A stretch of DNA of 64,000 bases from Succinispira mobilis DSM 6222 (GTDB taxonomy: Bacteria > Bacillota > Negativicutes > Acidaminococcales > Succinispiraceae): NCBI RefSeq assembly GCF_000384135.1, contig NZ_KB913028.1, positions 1,883,298-1,947,297 on the forward strand, in the 5' to 3' direction. The position numbers and the translations under genes were made by a program. Positions 25,388 to 34,956 of the stretch are shown in pieces. Position 1 is the stretch's first letter, and every line of letters starts with the position of its first letter. The notes below the pieces were generated by a model that saw only the letters and a list, made by a program, of their open reading frames with translations, made no database searches and was not told the origin of the DNA.

Positions 25388-26350
25388 TTATTGGTGTACC
25401 CAACTAGAAACCCCACTGAAAATTAGCACTGCCAAGCAGCTAACCAAGTACATTATTTTAATAGTTTTTCCAATATGTATCCGCGTCAATGTTTGCTGCG
25501 CCTCACCCATGTAAGCTCTAAAAGATGGCCGACCAAAATAATAATTTTCGCCACCTAGCCTAATACCCAGGGCCCCTGCAACAGGTGCCTCAGCCCAGCC
25601 ACTATTAGGACTAGGATGAGCCTGCGCATCCCGCCACATAATTGTCCAAGCTTGTTTATAATTATAACCTAAGATTAAGCTAGCTACAACAACTAACATC
25701 CCAGTAATTCTTGCTGGAATAAAATTACAAACATCATCGAATTTAGCCGAAAATCTTCCAAAATCAAGATATTTATCATTTTTATAACCCACCATCGAAT
25801 CTAAAGTATTTACAGCTCGGTAAGCAAAAGCCAAAGGAGCTCCCCCGAGCAAAGCAAAAAACAAGGGTGATACAATTCCATCAGTAATATTTTCTGCAAT
25901 AGTTTCAATTGTCGCGCGCGAAACTTCACTCTCATCTAAATTGCCCGTATCACGCCCTACTATCCAACCAACTTTAATACGTGCATTTTCTATATCTCCA
26001 CAAGCTAAATATTGTGCAATTTCATGCCCAGCCTTAGCTAAAGCTGTGGGTGAAATAGTAAAAGACACTAATAGCATTTCTACGAAAATTCCCCAACTAT
26101 TAAAATTTAAATAAGTAGCTTTGGTAAGTAATTCCGTAATTGTATAGACCGTACCCACAACTACAATTAATAGTAATAATCCATTTACGCGCTTACGCGC
26201 TACCGAATCTTGTTCTTTTAACAACCAACTTTCCACAAAACTAATATAACGTCCAATTAAAACTACCGGATGCCAACTTACGTTTGGATCACCAACTAAT
26301 CTATCCAAAATAAGTGCCCCGATTAACAAAGTAGCTATTGGTAATTCCAT
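25388..26350 (-). CDS. cbiB: Adenosylcobinamide-phosphate synthase
   Basis: Membrane protein attaching aminopropanol phosphate to adenosylcobyric acid. 320 aa. The N-terminal DRLVGDPNVSWHPVVLIG stretch, the DGIVSPLFFALLGGAP region, the AYRAVNTLDSMVGYKN region and the HPSPNSGWAEAP segment are all hallmarks of CbiB/CobD(Pseudomonas). Three to five membrane segments. It begins where cobQ ends (1-bp contact), so the two are translationally coupled. Confidence 0.95.
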   Translation of the reverse strand: MELPIATLLIGALILDRLVGDPNVSWHPVVLIGRYISFVESWLLKEQDSVARKRVNGLLLLIVVVGTVYTITELLTKATYLNFNSWGIFVEMLLVSFTISPTALAKAGHEIAQYLACGDIENARIKVGWIVGRDTGNLDESEVSRATIETIAENITDGIVSPLFFALLGGAPLAFAYRAVNTLDSMVGYKNDKYLDFGRFSAKFDDVCNFIPARITGMLVVVASLILGYNYKQAWTIMWRDAQAHPSPNSGWAEAPVAGALGIRLGGENYYFGRPSFRAYMGEAQQTLTRIHIGKTIKIMYLVSCLAVLIFSGVSSWVHQ

Positions 26351-27864
26351 TATTTTAGACCCATTACTTGATATATTTTAGCCATATCTAAATTAGCGCG
26401 GACACTATTAGCTAGTTTTTCATAGGCTTGTTCTTTTAAGCTAGCACTATCTTGCTGGTTAGCTAGCTCTTCTAGACCTTTTGCTTGCCGTAAACTATTT
26501 AATAGACATCTTCTTAAGCCATCATTATCAAATATCCCATGCACATAAGTCCCCATAACTAAACCATTTTCACTAATAGCACCGTCGAGAACACCACTTT
26601 GGTCGCTTCGATCCACCACAAAAGCTTTACGCACTTCTTGAGTATAATAAGTGCGTCCCGCATGAATTTCATAGCCCGTCATGCTTTCCCCCGTATAATT
26701 CATGCCTAAAAATTGGTTATCTTGCGCCCGCACTTGAACTTGACGGGTTATTTTTTCCGCTTCAAAAATGGTAATTAGTGGTAACAAGTTTAAACCGGCC
26801 AAGGAATCTAAGTTGGATTCTGTATGCTCTGGATCACGCACTTCTTGACCTAGCATTTGATAACCACCACAAATCCCAATAATCGGTGTGCCTTGCTTAT
26901 TTAATTTAATTATACTTTTTTCTAAGCCACTTTCTTTTAAAAACAGTAAATCTTCCGTAGTATTTTTGCTTCCGGGAAGGATCACTAAATCAGGATTACC
27001 TAATTCTTGCGCACTTTTTACATAACGCAAGCTTACATCTTCTTCACGCGCCAAAGCATCAAAATCCGTAAAATTAGAAATCTTTGGCAATCTAACCACC
27101 GCAATATCTAAATCAGCTAATTCTTTGCTACTTTTTTCGTCTAAAACCACCGAATCTTCATCATCAATCCCATGTTTATCCATATATGGCAAAACCCCAA
27201 CTACAGGCTTACCAGTTTTCTCTTCTAAAAAGGTTAAAGCTGGTTCTAACAATTTTATATCGCCGCGAAATTTATTAATGATTATCCCTTTTACTAAATC
27301 CCGTTCTTCTGGTTCTAATAATTCTAATGTCCCTACCACCGAAGCCAAAGCTCCACCTCTATCAATATCAGCAATTAATAAAACTGGTGCTTGAATTAGC
27401 TTAGCAACCCGCATATTAACAATATCGTTAGCCTTTAGATTTACCTCTGCGGGACTGCCTGCCCCCTCAATTACTACCATATCATAGTTAGCTTGCAATT
27501 TTTCTAAAGATTCTTGTACTACGCCTAAAGCTTTAAGTGAATAACCTTGGTGGTACTCGCTGGCACTCATTGTGCCTACTGCTTTGCCTAATACAATAAT
27601 TTGGCTACTGGCATTACCCGTCGGCTTTAACAGCACTGGATTCATGAGTACGTCTGGTTCTAAGCCAGCCGCTTCAGCTTGTGCAACTTGAGCTCGCCCC
27701 ATCTCCCCACCGTCTTTAGTAACATACGAGTTTAACGCCATGTTTTGCGCCTTAAACGGCACCGGACGATAGCCATCTTGTTTGAAAATTCTACATAAAG
27801 CCGTAGTCACAATGCTCTTCCCTACATTAGAACTAGTTCCTTGCAACATAATGCTAAAACTCAT
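26350..27864 (-). CDS. cbiP: Adenosylcobyric acid synthase
   Basis: Amidates side chains b, d, e and g of adenosylcobyrinic diamide using glutamine and ATP. 504 aa: an N-terminal P-loop-like dethiobiotin-synthetase fold (LQGTSSNVGKS, residues 8-18) and a C-terminal class I glutaminase-like domain whose GICGGYQMLG holds the Cys, with YVHGIFDN near the end for the His. Also known as CobQ. Length is typical. Two bases separate it from cobU. Confidence 0.95.
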   Translation of the reverse strand: MSFSIMLQGTSSNVGKSIVTTALCRIFKQDGYRPVPFKAQNMALNSYVTKDGGEMGRAQVAQAEAAGLEPDVLMNPVLLKPTGNASSQIIVLGKAVGTMSASEYHQGYSLKALGVVQESLEKLQANYDMVVIEGAGSPAEVNLKANDIVNMRVAKLIQAPVLLIADIDRGGALASVVGTLELLEPEERDLVKGIIINKFRGDIKLLEPALTFLEEKTGKPVVGVLPYMDKHGIDDEDSVVLDEKSSKELADLDIAVVRLPKISNFTDFDALAREEDVSLRYVKSAQELGNPDLVILPGSKNTTEDLLFLKESGLEKSIIKLNKQGTPIIGICGGYQMLGQEVRDPEHTESNLDSLAGLNLLPLITIFEAEKITRQVQVRAQDNQFLGMNYTGESMTGYEIHAGRTYYTQEVRKAFVVDRSDQSGVLDGAISENGLVMGTYVHGIFDNDGLRRCLLNSLRQAKGLEELANQQDSASLKEQAYEKLANSVRANLDMAKIYQVMGLK

Positions 27865-27866
27865 TA

Positions 27867-28457
27867 TTAATCCTCCTGGTTTGGCAATTTAAATGCCATT
27901 TTTTTTATATCTAAAGCCTGACCACACACCGTGAGAAACACATGTTCACACTCTGCCGCCACCTGCTGATTTATCCATCCTATTACATCGCGATATTCTC
28001 GCGCCATTTTATTAGCTGGGACTATCCCTAAACCTATTTCATTTGAAACAAATACTACTAATTTACCACTTTTGCGGCACATCTTAATAATTTCTGCTAT
28101 TTCTTGCTTTATTATTGTTACCTTTTGTAAAAAAGGTAGATTATCTAATTTAGTATACAGCAAATTACAAACATAAATTGTTAAACAGTCAAACAGTATT
28201 CCTTCCACTTCTGCCGGAATTTGTTCAATAATTGCCTGAGCATTATACGGCGCTTCTAAATTTAACCAAAATTCTGCTTCACGGCGTTGTTTATGTAAAA
28301 AAACCCGTTCATTCATTTCTTCATCTAAGATTTCGGCAGTAGCAATATAGGCTGTTTTCTCGGTGTAGGCGCGCATGAAATTTTCTGCAAACTCACTTTT
28401 ACCGCTTCGAGCACCGCCTGTTATTAAAACCAACTTGCCCTGCATTTCATTTTTCAT
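27867..28457 (-). CDS. cobU: Adenosylcobinamide kinase / GMP transferase
   Basis: Phosphorylates adenosylcobinamide and adds GMP. 196 aa from the ATG at 28457, chosen because AGGTG lies 6 nt before it; an upstream in-frame ATG at 28490 has no such signal. P-loop GGARSGKSEFAE near residue 14, the FVSNEIGLGIVP stretch and the REYRDVIGWINQ stretch match CobU/CobP. The N terminus overlaps the end of cbiA by 11 bp. Confidence 0.93.
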   Translation of the reverse strand: MKNEMQGKLVLITGGARSGKSEFAENFMRAYTEKTAYIATAEILDEEMNERVFLHKQRREAEFWLNLEAPYNAQAIIEQIPAEVEGILFDCLTIYVCNLLYTKLDNLPFLQKVTIIKQEIAEIIKMCRKSGKLVVFVSNEIGLGIVPANKMAREYRDVIGWINQQVAAECEHVFLTVCGQALDIKKMAFKLPNQED

Positions 28458-29829
28458 TGGTTTCACCTGCATTTCTTGCAAAGCCAGCACATTTATTAAT
28501 AAGGTTTTCCGCTAAACTTACATTGCCTAAAAAATGCATATGCAAATAGGACGTAACTAAATTATCTTGCACATAACCACCGCAATAACTATTGCCCGTA
28601 CGCATTTTAGTAAATTCAAACGCCCAAGAAAATTCTGCTTCACAATCTGGTTGAAAACTAGAAAAATGAAATTCATGACCTCTGATTACTTCACCTTTGT
28701 TCATCAAGGCATTTTTTTGTAAAGCTTTAGTTTGCACGTAACCTACAGTTTGCAACTTCTTTTGCATTTGGCATATTCCTGGTACTAAGCCTAACATTTG
28801 ATATTCTCGCCCCTCAAAGTCAACTATGGCCCGACTCGCATACATAAAGCCACCACACTCTGCATAAATTGGCATTTTGCGTTTTTGTGCTGTTCTTATC
28901 GCTTGCAACATCCCTTGATTGTCACTTAATTCTTGAGCAAACATTTCTGGGAAACCGCCTCCTAAAATAAGACCACTTATGCCTTGAGGCAAAGTTGTAT
29001 CTTTCAGCGGGCTAAAATAAATTAATTCTGCACCTAAATCTTCCAATACCTTCATGCTGGCTGGATAATAAAAAGAAAACGCTTCATCTCGCGCTACAGC
29101 TATTTTAACGGCTTGCAACTTATTGGCAAAGTGCACCTCTCGTTTTGCTAAAGCTGGTACCTGTTGTGCAATATCTAATAATTTATCTATATCAATATCC
29201 TCTTGAACAGCTTGCTTCATAACTTCAATCCGCTTTAGTAATTGTTCTTGTTCTTCGGTCGGTGTTAACCCCAAATGTCGTTCTGGCAAACTCATTTCAG
29301 GACGCCGCAACACACAGCCAACTACTGGCACACCAATTTTTTCAATAGCTTGTGCTATAATTTGCGCATGCGACTTACTCCCCAAATTATTAACAATAAC
29401 GCCGGCGATATTTATCTCGGGATCATAATTTTTAAAACCCAAAACTATTGCCGCCGCACTTTCACTCATGGCTTTTGCGTTCAGTACAAGTATAACTGGT
29501 GCTTGCAGTCTTTTCGCAATTTGTGCTGTAGAACTTACGCCATTTTTCCCACCATCATACAGGCCCATTACTCCTTCAACTATGGCAATATCTGCCTTCT
29601 CAGCTTGCAAATAAAATACATCTTGAATTTTATCCTCTGGCACCAACCAACTATCCAAATTGTGAGAAGGTAAGCCTGCTGCTAGTTTATGAAACCCTGG
29701 ATCAATATAATCCGGTCCTACCTTAAACGGCTGAACTGCCAGACCTCTGGCTTTCAAGGCCGCTAATAAGCCCGTAACAATAGTAGTTTTTCCTGTTCCA
29801 CTTGATACTCCTGCAATCACCAGTCTCAT
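28447..29829 (-). CDS. cbiA: Cobyrinate a,c-diamide synthase
   Basis: Glutamine- and ATP-dependent amidation of cobyrinate side chains a and c. 460 aa: N-terminal P-loop domain (GVSSGTGKTT, residues 7-16; VGPDYIDPGFH, the cobyrinate-binding stretch) and a C-terminal glutaminase domain with AECGGFMYA holding the Cys and YLHMHFLGN the His. Overlaps cobU. The order cbiA-cobU-cbiP-cbiB follows the later half of the corrin pathway. Confidence 0.95.
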   Translation of the reverse strand: MRLVIAGVSSGTGKTTIVTGLLAALKARGLAVQPFKVGPDYIDPGFHKLAAGLPSHNLDSWLVPEDKIQDVFYLQAEKADIAIVEGVMGLYDGGKNGVSSTAQIAKRLQAPVILVLNAKAMSESAAAIVLGFKNYDPEINIAGVIVNNLGSKSHAQIIAQAIEKIGVPVVGCVLRRPEMSLPERHLGLTPTEEQEQLLKRIEVMKQAVQEDIDIDKLLDIAQQVPALAKREVHFANKLQAVKIAVARDEAFSFYYPASMKVLEDLGAELIYFSPLKDTTLPQGISGLILGGGFPEMFAQELSDNQGMLQAIRTAQKRKMPIYAECGGFMYASRAIVDFEGREYQMLGLVPGICQMQKKLQTVGYVQTKALQKNALMNKGEVIRGHEFHFSSFQPDCEAEFSWAFEFTKMRTGNSYCGGYVQDNLVTSYLHMHFLGNVSLAENLINKCAGFARNAGETNEK

Positions 29830-29839
29830 ACTTGACCTC

Positions 29840-30430
29840 CTAATACTCTATGCCGCGGCGCGCATCTATCCCTTGATCACGGCGCGGGTGTTTTACCATT
29901 TTACATTCTGTGGCAATATCTGCTTGAGCAATTAAAGGCTCTGGCATTCTTCGCCCTGTTAAAACTAACAACTTATTTGTTTGTCGACAAAAATCTATTA
30001 TTTCTTGAACTTCTAGCAACGCTATTAAGTTATTATTTACCGCATGCGATACTTCATCCAAAATTAATACGGCTGGTTCTCGCTGTTGTAAATTCTGCCA
30101 AACATATTTAAGTGCTTGGCGGGCAAAATCATTCGCCGGGTTTTTATTTTCTCGAAAACAGTAGCCACATTTAGTACATAATAACTCACCACTGCGAATT
30201 TGTTCAGAAATGGGACAGCCACCACCAAATTGTTTAATTTCAAATAGACCCGCAAAATGTTCTTTCACAAATAATTCGCCGGAATAACCGCCACCTTTTT
30301 GAAATTGAATCATACTTACTTTTTTGCCTAACCCTAAAGCTGTCAGTGCATAGCCTAACGCATTGGTAGTTTTGCCTTTACTATCACCTGTAACTACTAC
30401 TAAACCTGTAACTAGCATTTTATCTGCCAC
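29840..30430 (-). CDS. cobO: Cob(I)alamin adenosyltransferase, CobA/CobO type, with Cys cluster
   Basis: Adds the adenosyl group to the Co(I) corrin. 196 aa, P-loop fold: VTGDSKGKTTNALGYA (residues 13-28) and the Walker-B-like VLILDEV with HAVNN. Between them, where enterobacterial CobA has an ordinary loop, this protein has four cysteines: Cys72, then CTKCGYC (85, 88, 91). The spacing suggests a bound metal, zinc or an Fe-S cluster. Overlaps cbiC by 11 bp. The family is secure; the cysteine cluster is the odd feature. Confidence 0.9.
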   Translation of the reverse strand: MADKMLVTGLVVVTGDSKGKTTNALGYALTALGLGKKVSMIQFQKGGGYSGELFVKEHFAGLFEIKQFGGGCPISEQIRSGELLCTKCGYCFRENKNPANDFARQALKYVWQNLQQREPAVLILDEVSHAVNNNLIALLEVQEIIDFCRQTNKLLVLTGRRMPEPLIAQADIATECKMVKHPRRDQGIDARRGIEY

Positions 30431-31049
30431 TTAAATACATGATAGCATTTACTACAGAGGCAGCAATTGGACTACCACCTTTATTGCCGCGTACTGTAAT
30501 ATATGGCACACAATTAGCCTCGATTAGGGCATCTTTCGACTCTGCCGCGCCAACAAACCCTACGGGTACACCAATAATACAAGCCGGCTTAATGCCTTGC
30601 TCTTTAATCATATTTAATACTTCAAATAAAGCTGTAGGCGCATTCCCGATTGCAATTATTGCACCATCTAGCTCTTTGCCAAAAGTCCGCATCGCCATCA
30701 TCGAGCGAGTTATTCCTTGTTCCTTAGCTAATTTAGCTACTTCTGGGTCAGCTACCAAACAGTGTATTTTCCCACCTGATTGGGCTAATCTCGTTTTGTT
30801 TATCCCCGTTCTCACCATTTCTACATCACAATAAATATTTTTGCCAGCAGCTAAAGCCGCTTTGGCAGCTGCAATTGCTTCGGAGTGAATACTAATCCAA
30901 TTAGCATAATCCACGTCACCGGACGCATGAATCATTCTTGAATACACGGCAATTTCTTCTTCTGTAAGCTCGAATTTGGCTAAATAGGGGCGAATAATTT
31001 CCATACTTCTATTTTCAATAACCATCGGTTCTTTTATAAATTCCATCAT
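30420..31049 (-). CDS. cbiC: (Cobalt-)precorrin-8X methylmutase
   Basis: Moves the methyl group from C11 to C12, giving cobyrinate. 209 aa. The conserved RMIHASGDVDY (residues 38-48) contains the catalytic His, and IGNAPTALFEVL and GVPVGFVGAAESK follow, all typical. Two adjacent ATG codons are available; GAGGTG lies just ahead. Its start overlaps the cbiJ stop. Confidence 0.95.
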   Translation of the reverse strand: MMEFIKEPMVIENRSMEIIRPYLAKFELTEEEIAVYSRMIHASGDVDYANWISIHSEAIAAAKAALAAGKNIYCDVEMVRTGINKTRLAQSGGKIHCLVADPEVAKLAKEQGITRSMMAMRTFGKELDGAIIAIGNAPTALFEVLNMIKEQGIKPACIIGVPVGFVGAAESKDALIEANCVPYITVRGNKGGSPIAASVVNAIMYLSGR

Positions 31050-31804
31050 AGCACCTCTTTTATTTTTTTTAACAACTCGGTAAAATCGTGCACCAAAACT
31101 CGATACTCTAGTTTAGGACGTTTGATGATGATGATATCTAGGTTCAAGCGCTGTGCTGCTAAAAATTTCTCATCACTCCCACCAATTTTACCGCTTTCTT
31201 TCATAATCATAATTTGTGTAGCGAAATCAGCAAACATTGTGCTATTCATTGCTTCTGAAAATGGCCCTTGCATAGCAATAATATCTTTAGGCGAAAATCC
31301 TAAAGCCAAAACTTCTGCTAACACTTTTGCATCTGGTAATATTCTAGCGATCACCCGTTTATCGCTAGCTAAATTTGCTTTAAATTCAGCCAAAGCTCTA
31401 GAGCCCGTGGTCAAAAAAACTGTACCTGAAATATTATTGGCAACTTGGCACGCTGCTTGTATTGTGTCTACCACATGCAACTTTTCATAAGCGGGAAACT
31501 GCGAACTCTGCCGTTCATAACGAATATAAGGCAAATTCAAAGCTGCTGTAACTTGTAGAGCATTCTCTGAAGCACCCCGCGCATACGGGTGGCTAGCATC
31601 GATTAATAATCTAATTTGGTGTTTAGCAATAAACGCCCGTAATGCAGTGGCATCTAAAGGTAAATCATTTACTAATTCTGCGGCTGGCGCTGCTAAACTT
31701 CGACCATATTCCGTAGTCACCGAAATACAAACTTGGTATCCTAATGCTGTTAACTCGGCTGCGAGTTCGCGTCCATCTTGCGTACCCGCGAGAATTAAAA
31801 TCAT
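31046..31804 (-). CDS. cbiJ: Cobalt-precorrin-6A reductase
   Basis: NAD(P)H-dependent reduction of the macrocycle at C18-C19. 252 aa, CobK/CbiJ family. GTQDGRELA near the N terminus, IDASHPYARGAS (about residues 70-81), TTGSRALAEF and MQGPFSEAMN are the recognisable blocks. It overlaps cbiH by 4 bp and cbiC by 4 bp, a tightly packed part of the operon. Confidence 0.93.
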   Translation of the reverse strand: MILILAGTQDGRELAAELTALGYQVCISVTTEYGRSLAAPAAELVNDLPLDATALRAFIAKHQIRLLIDASHPYARGASENALQVTAALNLPYIRYERQSSQFPAYEKLHVVDTIQAACQVANNISGTVFLTTGSRALAEFKANLASDKRVIARILPDAKVLAEVLALGFSPKDIIAMQGPFSEAMNSTMFADFATQIMIMKESGKIGGSDEKFLAAQRLNLDIIIIKRPKLEYRVLVHDFTELLKKIKEVL

Positions 31805-32577
31805 ACGTGGTAACCTCTAGGTGTAATCATCCGACCGTTTTCTACGTAAGTTTGGCTATTGCCAATAATTACTAAAGAAAACATCGCAATTTCTTCATTA
31901 GTAAAGTTTTCTAAATCAGAAATAACACAGATTTCACCTTCACGAGTTGCATTAGTTACAATACCTACAGGCGTTTTAGCAGCGCGACATTTTAACATAG
32001 TTTCGCGAACAAACTCAATTTGAGAAGTTCTTCTAGTACTTTTAGGATTGTATAAAGCTGTTACAAAATCGCCTTCTGCCGCCATAACAATTCTTTTTTG
32101 AATTTTTTCCCAAGGTGTTAGCAAGTCACTTAAACTAATCACCGCAAAGTCATGCATAAGTGGTGCTCCTAGTACTGATGCCGCGGCGCTTACCGCACTA
32201 ATTCCTGGTACTACTTCCAATTGAGGCCGTTGTTCTGCCGGTAATTTATGAACTAACTCAATAACTAAACCAGCCATGCCATAAATTCCTGAATCACCAC
32301 TAGATACAACTGCTACTTGATTGCCTTGTGCCGCTAGTTCTACCGCCCGTTGACATCTTTCAATTTCTTGCATCATTGCTGTGCCCACAACTTCTTTACC
32401 GACAATTAGTTTTTCAATTAATTTGATATAAGTGTTGTAGCCGACAATAATATTGCTTTCTTGTAAAGCGGTTTCTGCTCGATGGCTCATATCTCCATAA
32501 CTACCAGGGCCTAAGCCTACCACGTAAAGTTTTCCTGGACAACTGCTATTGTTATTTGATTCATTGCTGTTTTGCAT
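31801..32577 (-). CDS. cbiH: Cobalt-precorrin-3 C17-methyltransferase
   Basis: SAM-dependent C17 methylation with ring contraction. 258 aa, tetrapyrrole methylase fold: KLYVVGLGPGSYGDMS, VAVVSSGDSGIYGMAG and VPGISAVSAAASVLGAPL. A 16-residue polar Asn/Ser-rich leader precedes the domain. The start at 32577 is supported by GGGAG, although it lies 61 bp inside the cbiG frame. The leader seems to be a by-product of that overlap. Confidence 0.93.
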   Translation of the reverse strand: MQNSNESNNNSSCPGKLYVVGLGPGSYGDMSHRAETALQESNIIVGYNTYIKLIEKLIVGKEVVGTAMMQEIERCQRAVELAAQGNQVAVVSSGDSGIYGMAGLVIELVHKLPAEQRPQLEVVPGISAVSAAASVLGAPLMHDFAVISLSDLLTPWEKIQKRIVMAAEGDFVTALYNPKSTRRTSQIEFVRETMLKCRAAKTPVGIVTNATREGEICVISDLENFTNEEIAMFSLVIIGNSQTYVENGRMITPRGYHV

Positions 32578-33596
32578 ACTTTTATTCTCCCTTTTTTAAC
32601 TGTGCATAAAGCTGCTGCCTCGCAAACATTGCCTATGCCTAATGTTTTTTTTACATAAGCGGATTCGCGCAAATTATATTTGGCAATCGCATACATTAAT
32701 TCTTGTTGTTCATAAAAATCTATGGGTAAATTTAAGATTTTACCAGTTTGTAACAAGCCAACTTCATCACTTTTAACCCAAGCTGAAGCTAAGCTTTTCA
32801 CACTGTTTAAATCAATATTTTGCTCTTGGCAGACTGCTCGTATCGCAGTTAAAATTCGTTCCCCACTAATATCACGCCGACAACCTATGCCAATAACATG
32901 ATGTTGTGGAATCATTACCAAAATATTATCACGGTTATACCATTGTTCTGGTAATATTTGATCTGTGATAATTACAATTTTTTTATCTAATAGCTCTATT
33001 GGTAGTTGTTCAAATAGTTTTACTTCTAAGTTGTAATTAATTATCGCTGGACGATATTCCTCTAAATGTGCCGCTAAATAATAAGTGATATCCTCGCCAT
33101 CAGCTAGCTCGGCATTAATATATCGCAAACTAACAAAGCTCGCTATTTTAAAGTTGAAATCACGGGCAATTACATCAGGAGCTACTAATTTATTGACGTC
33201 AGTGGCTGTGGTAATTACAGCTTGACTTCCAGCCAGTTTATTGCTCAACATTTTGGCAAACATATTTGCGCCGCCCAAATGTCCCGATAATAAACTAATC
33301 ACAAACTTGCCTTTTTCATCTAAACATAATACCGCTGGATCAAGCGATTTGTGCTGTAAAAATTTACTAATACTTCGAACCACAATCCCCGTCGCCATAA
33401 TAAAAATTAACAATTGACATTTGGGCCATATTTTTTCCAATAATAGACCTAGATTATCATAGGTTTCATGTTTTATTAAGCCGCGTCCCGTTTTCGCATA
33501 ACAAATAAGCTCATCATCTTGCCAATTTTTAAAACTAGCAATTTTCTCTGCTAAAACGCTACCTTGCTTAGTCACGGAAACTATCGCTATTCTCAT
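32517..33596 (-). CDS. cbiG: Cobalt-precorrin-5A hydrolase
   Basis: Opens the delta-lactone of cobalt-precorrin-5A, releasing acetaldehyde. 359 aa: N-terminal CbiG domain (IFIMATGIVVRSI, SLLSGHLGGAN about residue 107), a central region, and a C-terminal domain with GIGCRRDIS, ASAWVKSDE and CEAAAL. The single-function layout is as in Bacillus and Salmonella. Its 3' end overlaps cbiH by 61 bp, unusually long for this operon. Confidence 0.93.
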   Translation of the reverse strand: MRIAIVSVTKQGSVLAEKIASFKNWQDDELICYAKTGRGLIKHETYDNLGLLLEKIWPKCQLLIFIMATGIVVRSISKFLQHKSLDPAVLCLDEKGKFVISLLSGHLGGANMFAKMLSNKLAGSQAVITTATDVNKLVAPDVIARDFNFKIASFVSLRYINAELADGEDITYYLAAHLEEYRPAIINYNLEVKLFEQLPIELLDKKIVIITDQILPEQWYNRDNILVMIPQHHVIGIGCRRDISGERILTAIRAVCQEQNIDLNSVKSLASAWVKSDEVGLLQTGKILNLPIDFYEQQELMYAIAKYNLRESAYVKKTLGIGNVCEAAALCTVKKGRIKVCKTAMNQITIAVVQENFTW

Positions 33597-34354
33597 TTTT
33601 TTGCTTCGCGGTACATATGCGTAAAATCATCAGCATATAATCTAGATAGTTCATAATCACTATCTAAAAATCCACCTACTAAAATCATCGCTGTACGATC
33701 TACGCCTTCTTGTTGAACAACTTTTGCTATTGTCCCAATCGTGCCCCGGAAGATTTTTTGTTCTGGCCAAGAAGCGCGTTGTACAATGGCTACTGGTGTA
33801 TCTTTAGTGTAAACACCACCAGCTAACAACTCTTGCATTACATCTTCAATCATATGTACACTTAAAAATATGCACATACTAGTTCCATGGGTCGCTAGCT
33901 TGCTAAGTTTTTCACGCTCTGGCACTGGAGTTCGGCCTTCTTGACGGGTAATAATAATCGTTTGCGATACGCTCGGCAAAGTAAATTCTTTATTTAAAGC
34001 TGCGGCCGAAGCTAGAAACGAACTTACACCAGGTACAACTTCATATGTTATGCCCAATTCATCTAACTTGTCCATTTGTTCTTTAATAGCGCCATAAATA
34101 CTAGGATCCCCAGTGTGCAATCTTACTACTTTTAAGCCTTTTTCTACCCCAGCTTTAGTTACTTCAATTACCTCATCTAAAGTCATATGCGCACTATTAT
34201 GAACACTAACATTAGCCTTAGTATATTCTAATAATATTGGATTAACTAGTGAACCTGCATAAATAACAATATCCGCTTCCGCTAATTTCTTGCTACCTTT
34301 TACAGTAATTAATTCCTTATCTCCAGGACCTGCCCCAACAAATGTAACTTGCAT
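33593..34354 (-). CDS. cbiF: Cobalt-precorrin-4 C11-methyltransferase
   Basis: SAM-dependent methylation at C11. 253 aa, tetrapyrrole methylase: VTFVGAGPGDKELITVKG at the N terminus, VVRLHTGDPSIYGA, and EVVPGVSSFLASAAAL. CbiF is distinguished from sister enzymes by the HTGDPSIYGAI and PVPEREKL blocks. Overlaps cbiG by 4 bp. Confidence 0.95.
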   Translation of the reverse strand: MQVTFVGAGPGDKELITVKGSKKLAEADIVIYAGSLVNPILLEYTKANVSVHNSAHMTLDEVIEVTKAGVEKGLKVVRLHTGDPSIYGAIKEQMDKLDELGITYEVVPGVSSFLASAAALNKEFTLPSVSQTIIITRQEGRTPVPEREKLSKLATHGTSMCIFLSVHMIEDVMQELLAGGVYTKDTPVAIVQRASWPEQKIFRGTIGTIAKVVQQEGVDRTAMILVGGFLDSDYELSRLYADDFTHMYREAKK

Positions 34355-34368
34355 TATTTAATATCCCC

Positions 34369-34956
34369 CTAGCCTTTTTTTATCGCTGTTATAATATATA
34401 TTTGATTTTCTGCTTGTAACATATGGTAAGCACCTACGCTACGCAGTTTATTAACTTGCACGGCAACTGTCTCATACTCATACTCACTATTAGAATGAAA
34501 ATATTCTAAAGTAGCTGCTAAGGTTTCAATGGTAATGGCATTTACAATAATTCGCCCCCCCGCTACTAGCCAAGGATGAATTTTAGTAAAAACAGCAGCT
34601 AAATTGCCACCACTGCCACCAATTAAAACTACATTTAATTTTTCCAACTCAGGAATTGCCTCTGGCGCCACCCCAGCTATAATTTCTAAATTATCGCAAG
34701 CAAACTTCATTTTATTTTGTTGAATTAGCTCACACCCTTCACTATTGCGCTCTATCGCATATACCTTGCCTAAATAAGCTTGCCTAGCTGCCTCAATGCT
34801 TAATGAACCTGTACCTGCTCCGACATCTAGCACAATATCAGTCGGTAGAATTTTAGCTTTGACAATAGTTAAAATTCTTATTTCTTGCTTGGTCATCGGT
34901 ACCTTGCCCCGAATAAATTCCGTATCTTCAATTCCTATTAGTCTATTTTCTTGCAC
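34369..34956 (-). CDS. cbiT: Cobalt-precorrin-6B C15-methyltransferase (decarboxylating)
   Basis: Methylates C15 and removes the C12 acetate carboxyl. 195 aa Rossmann methyltransferase. GKVPMTKQEIRI precedes the SAM motif DVGAGTGSLSIEAA (residues about 43-56); VLIGGSGGNL and IIVNAITIET follow. In some organisms it is fused to CbiE; here the two are separate but overlap by 14 bp. Confidence 0.95.
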   Translation of the reverse strand: MQENRLIGIEDTEFIRGKVPMTKQEIRILTIVKAKILPTDIVLDVGAGTGSLSIEAARQAYLGKVYAIERNSEGCELIQQNKMKFACDNLEIIAGVAPEAIPELEKLNVVLIGGSGGNLAAVFTKIHPWLVAGGRIIVNAITIETLAATLEYFHSNSEYEYETVAVQVNKLRSVGAYHMLQAENQIYIITAIKKG

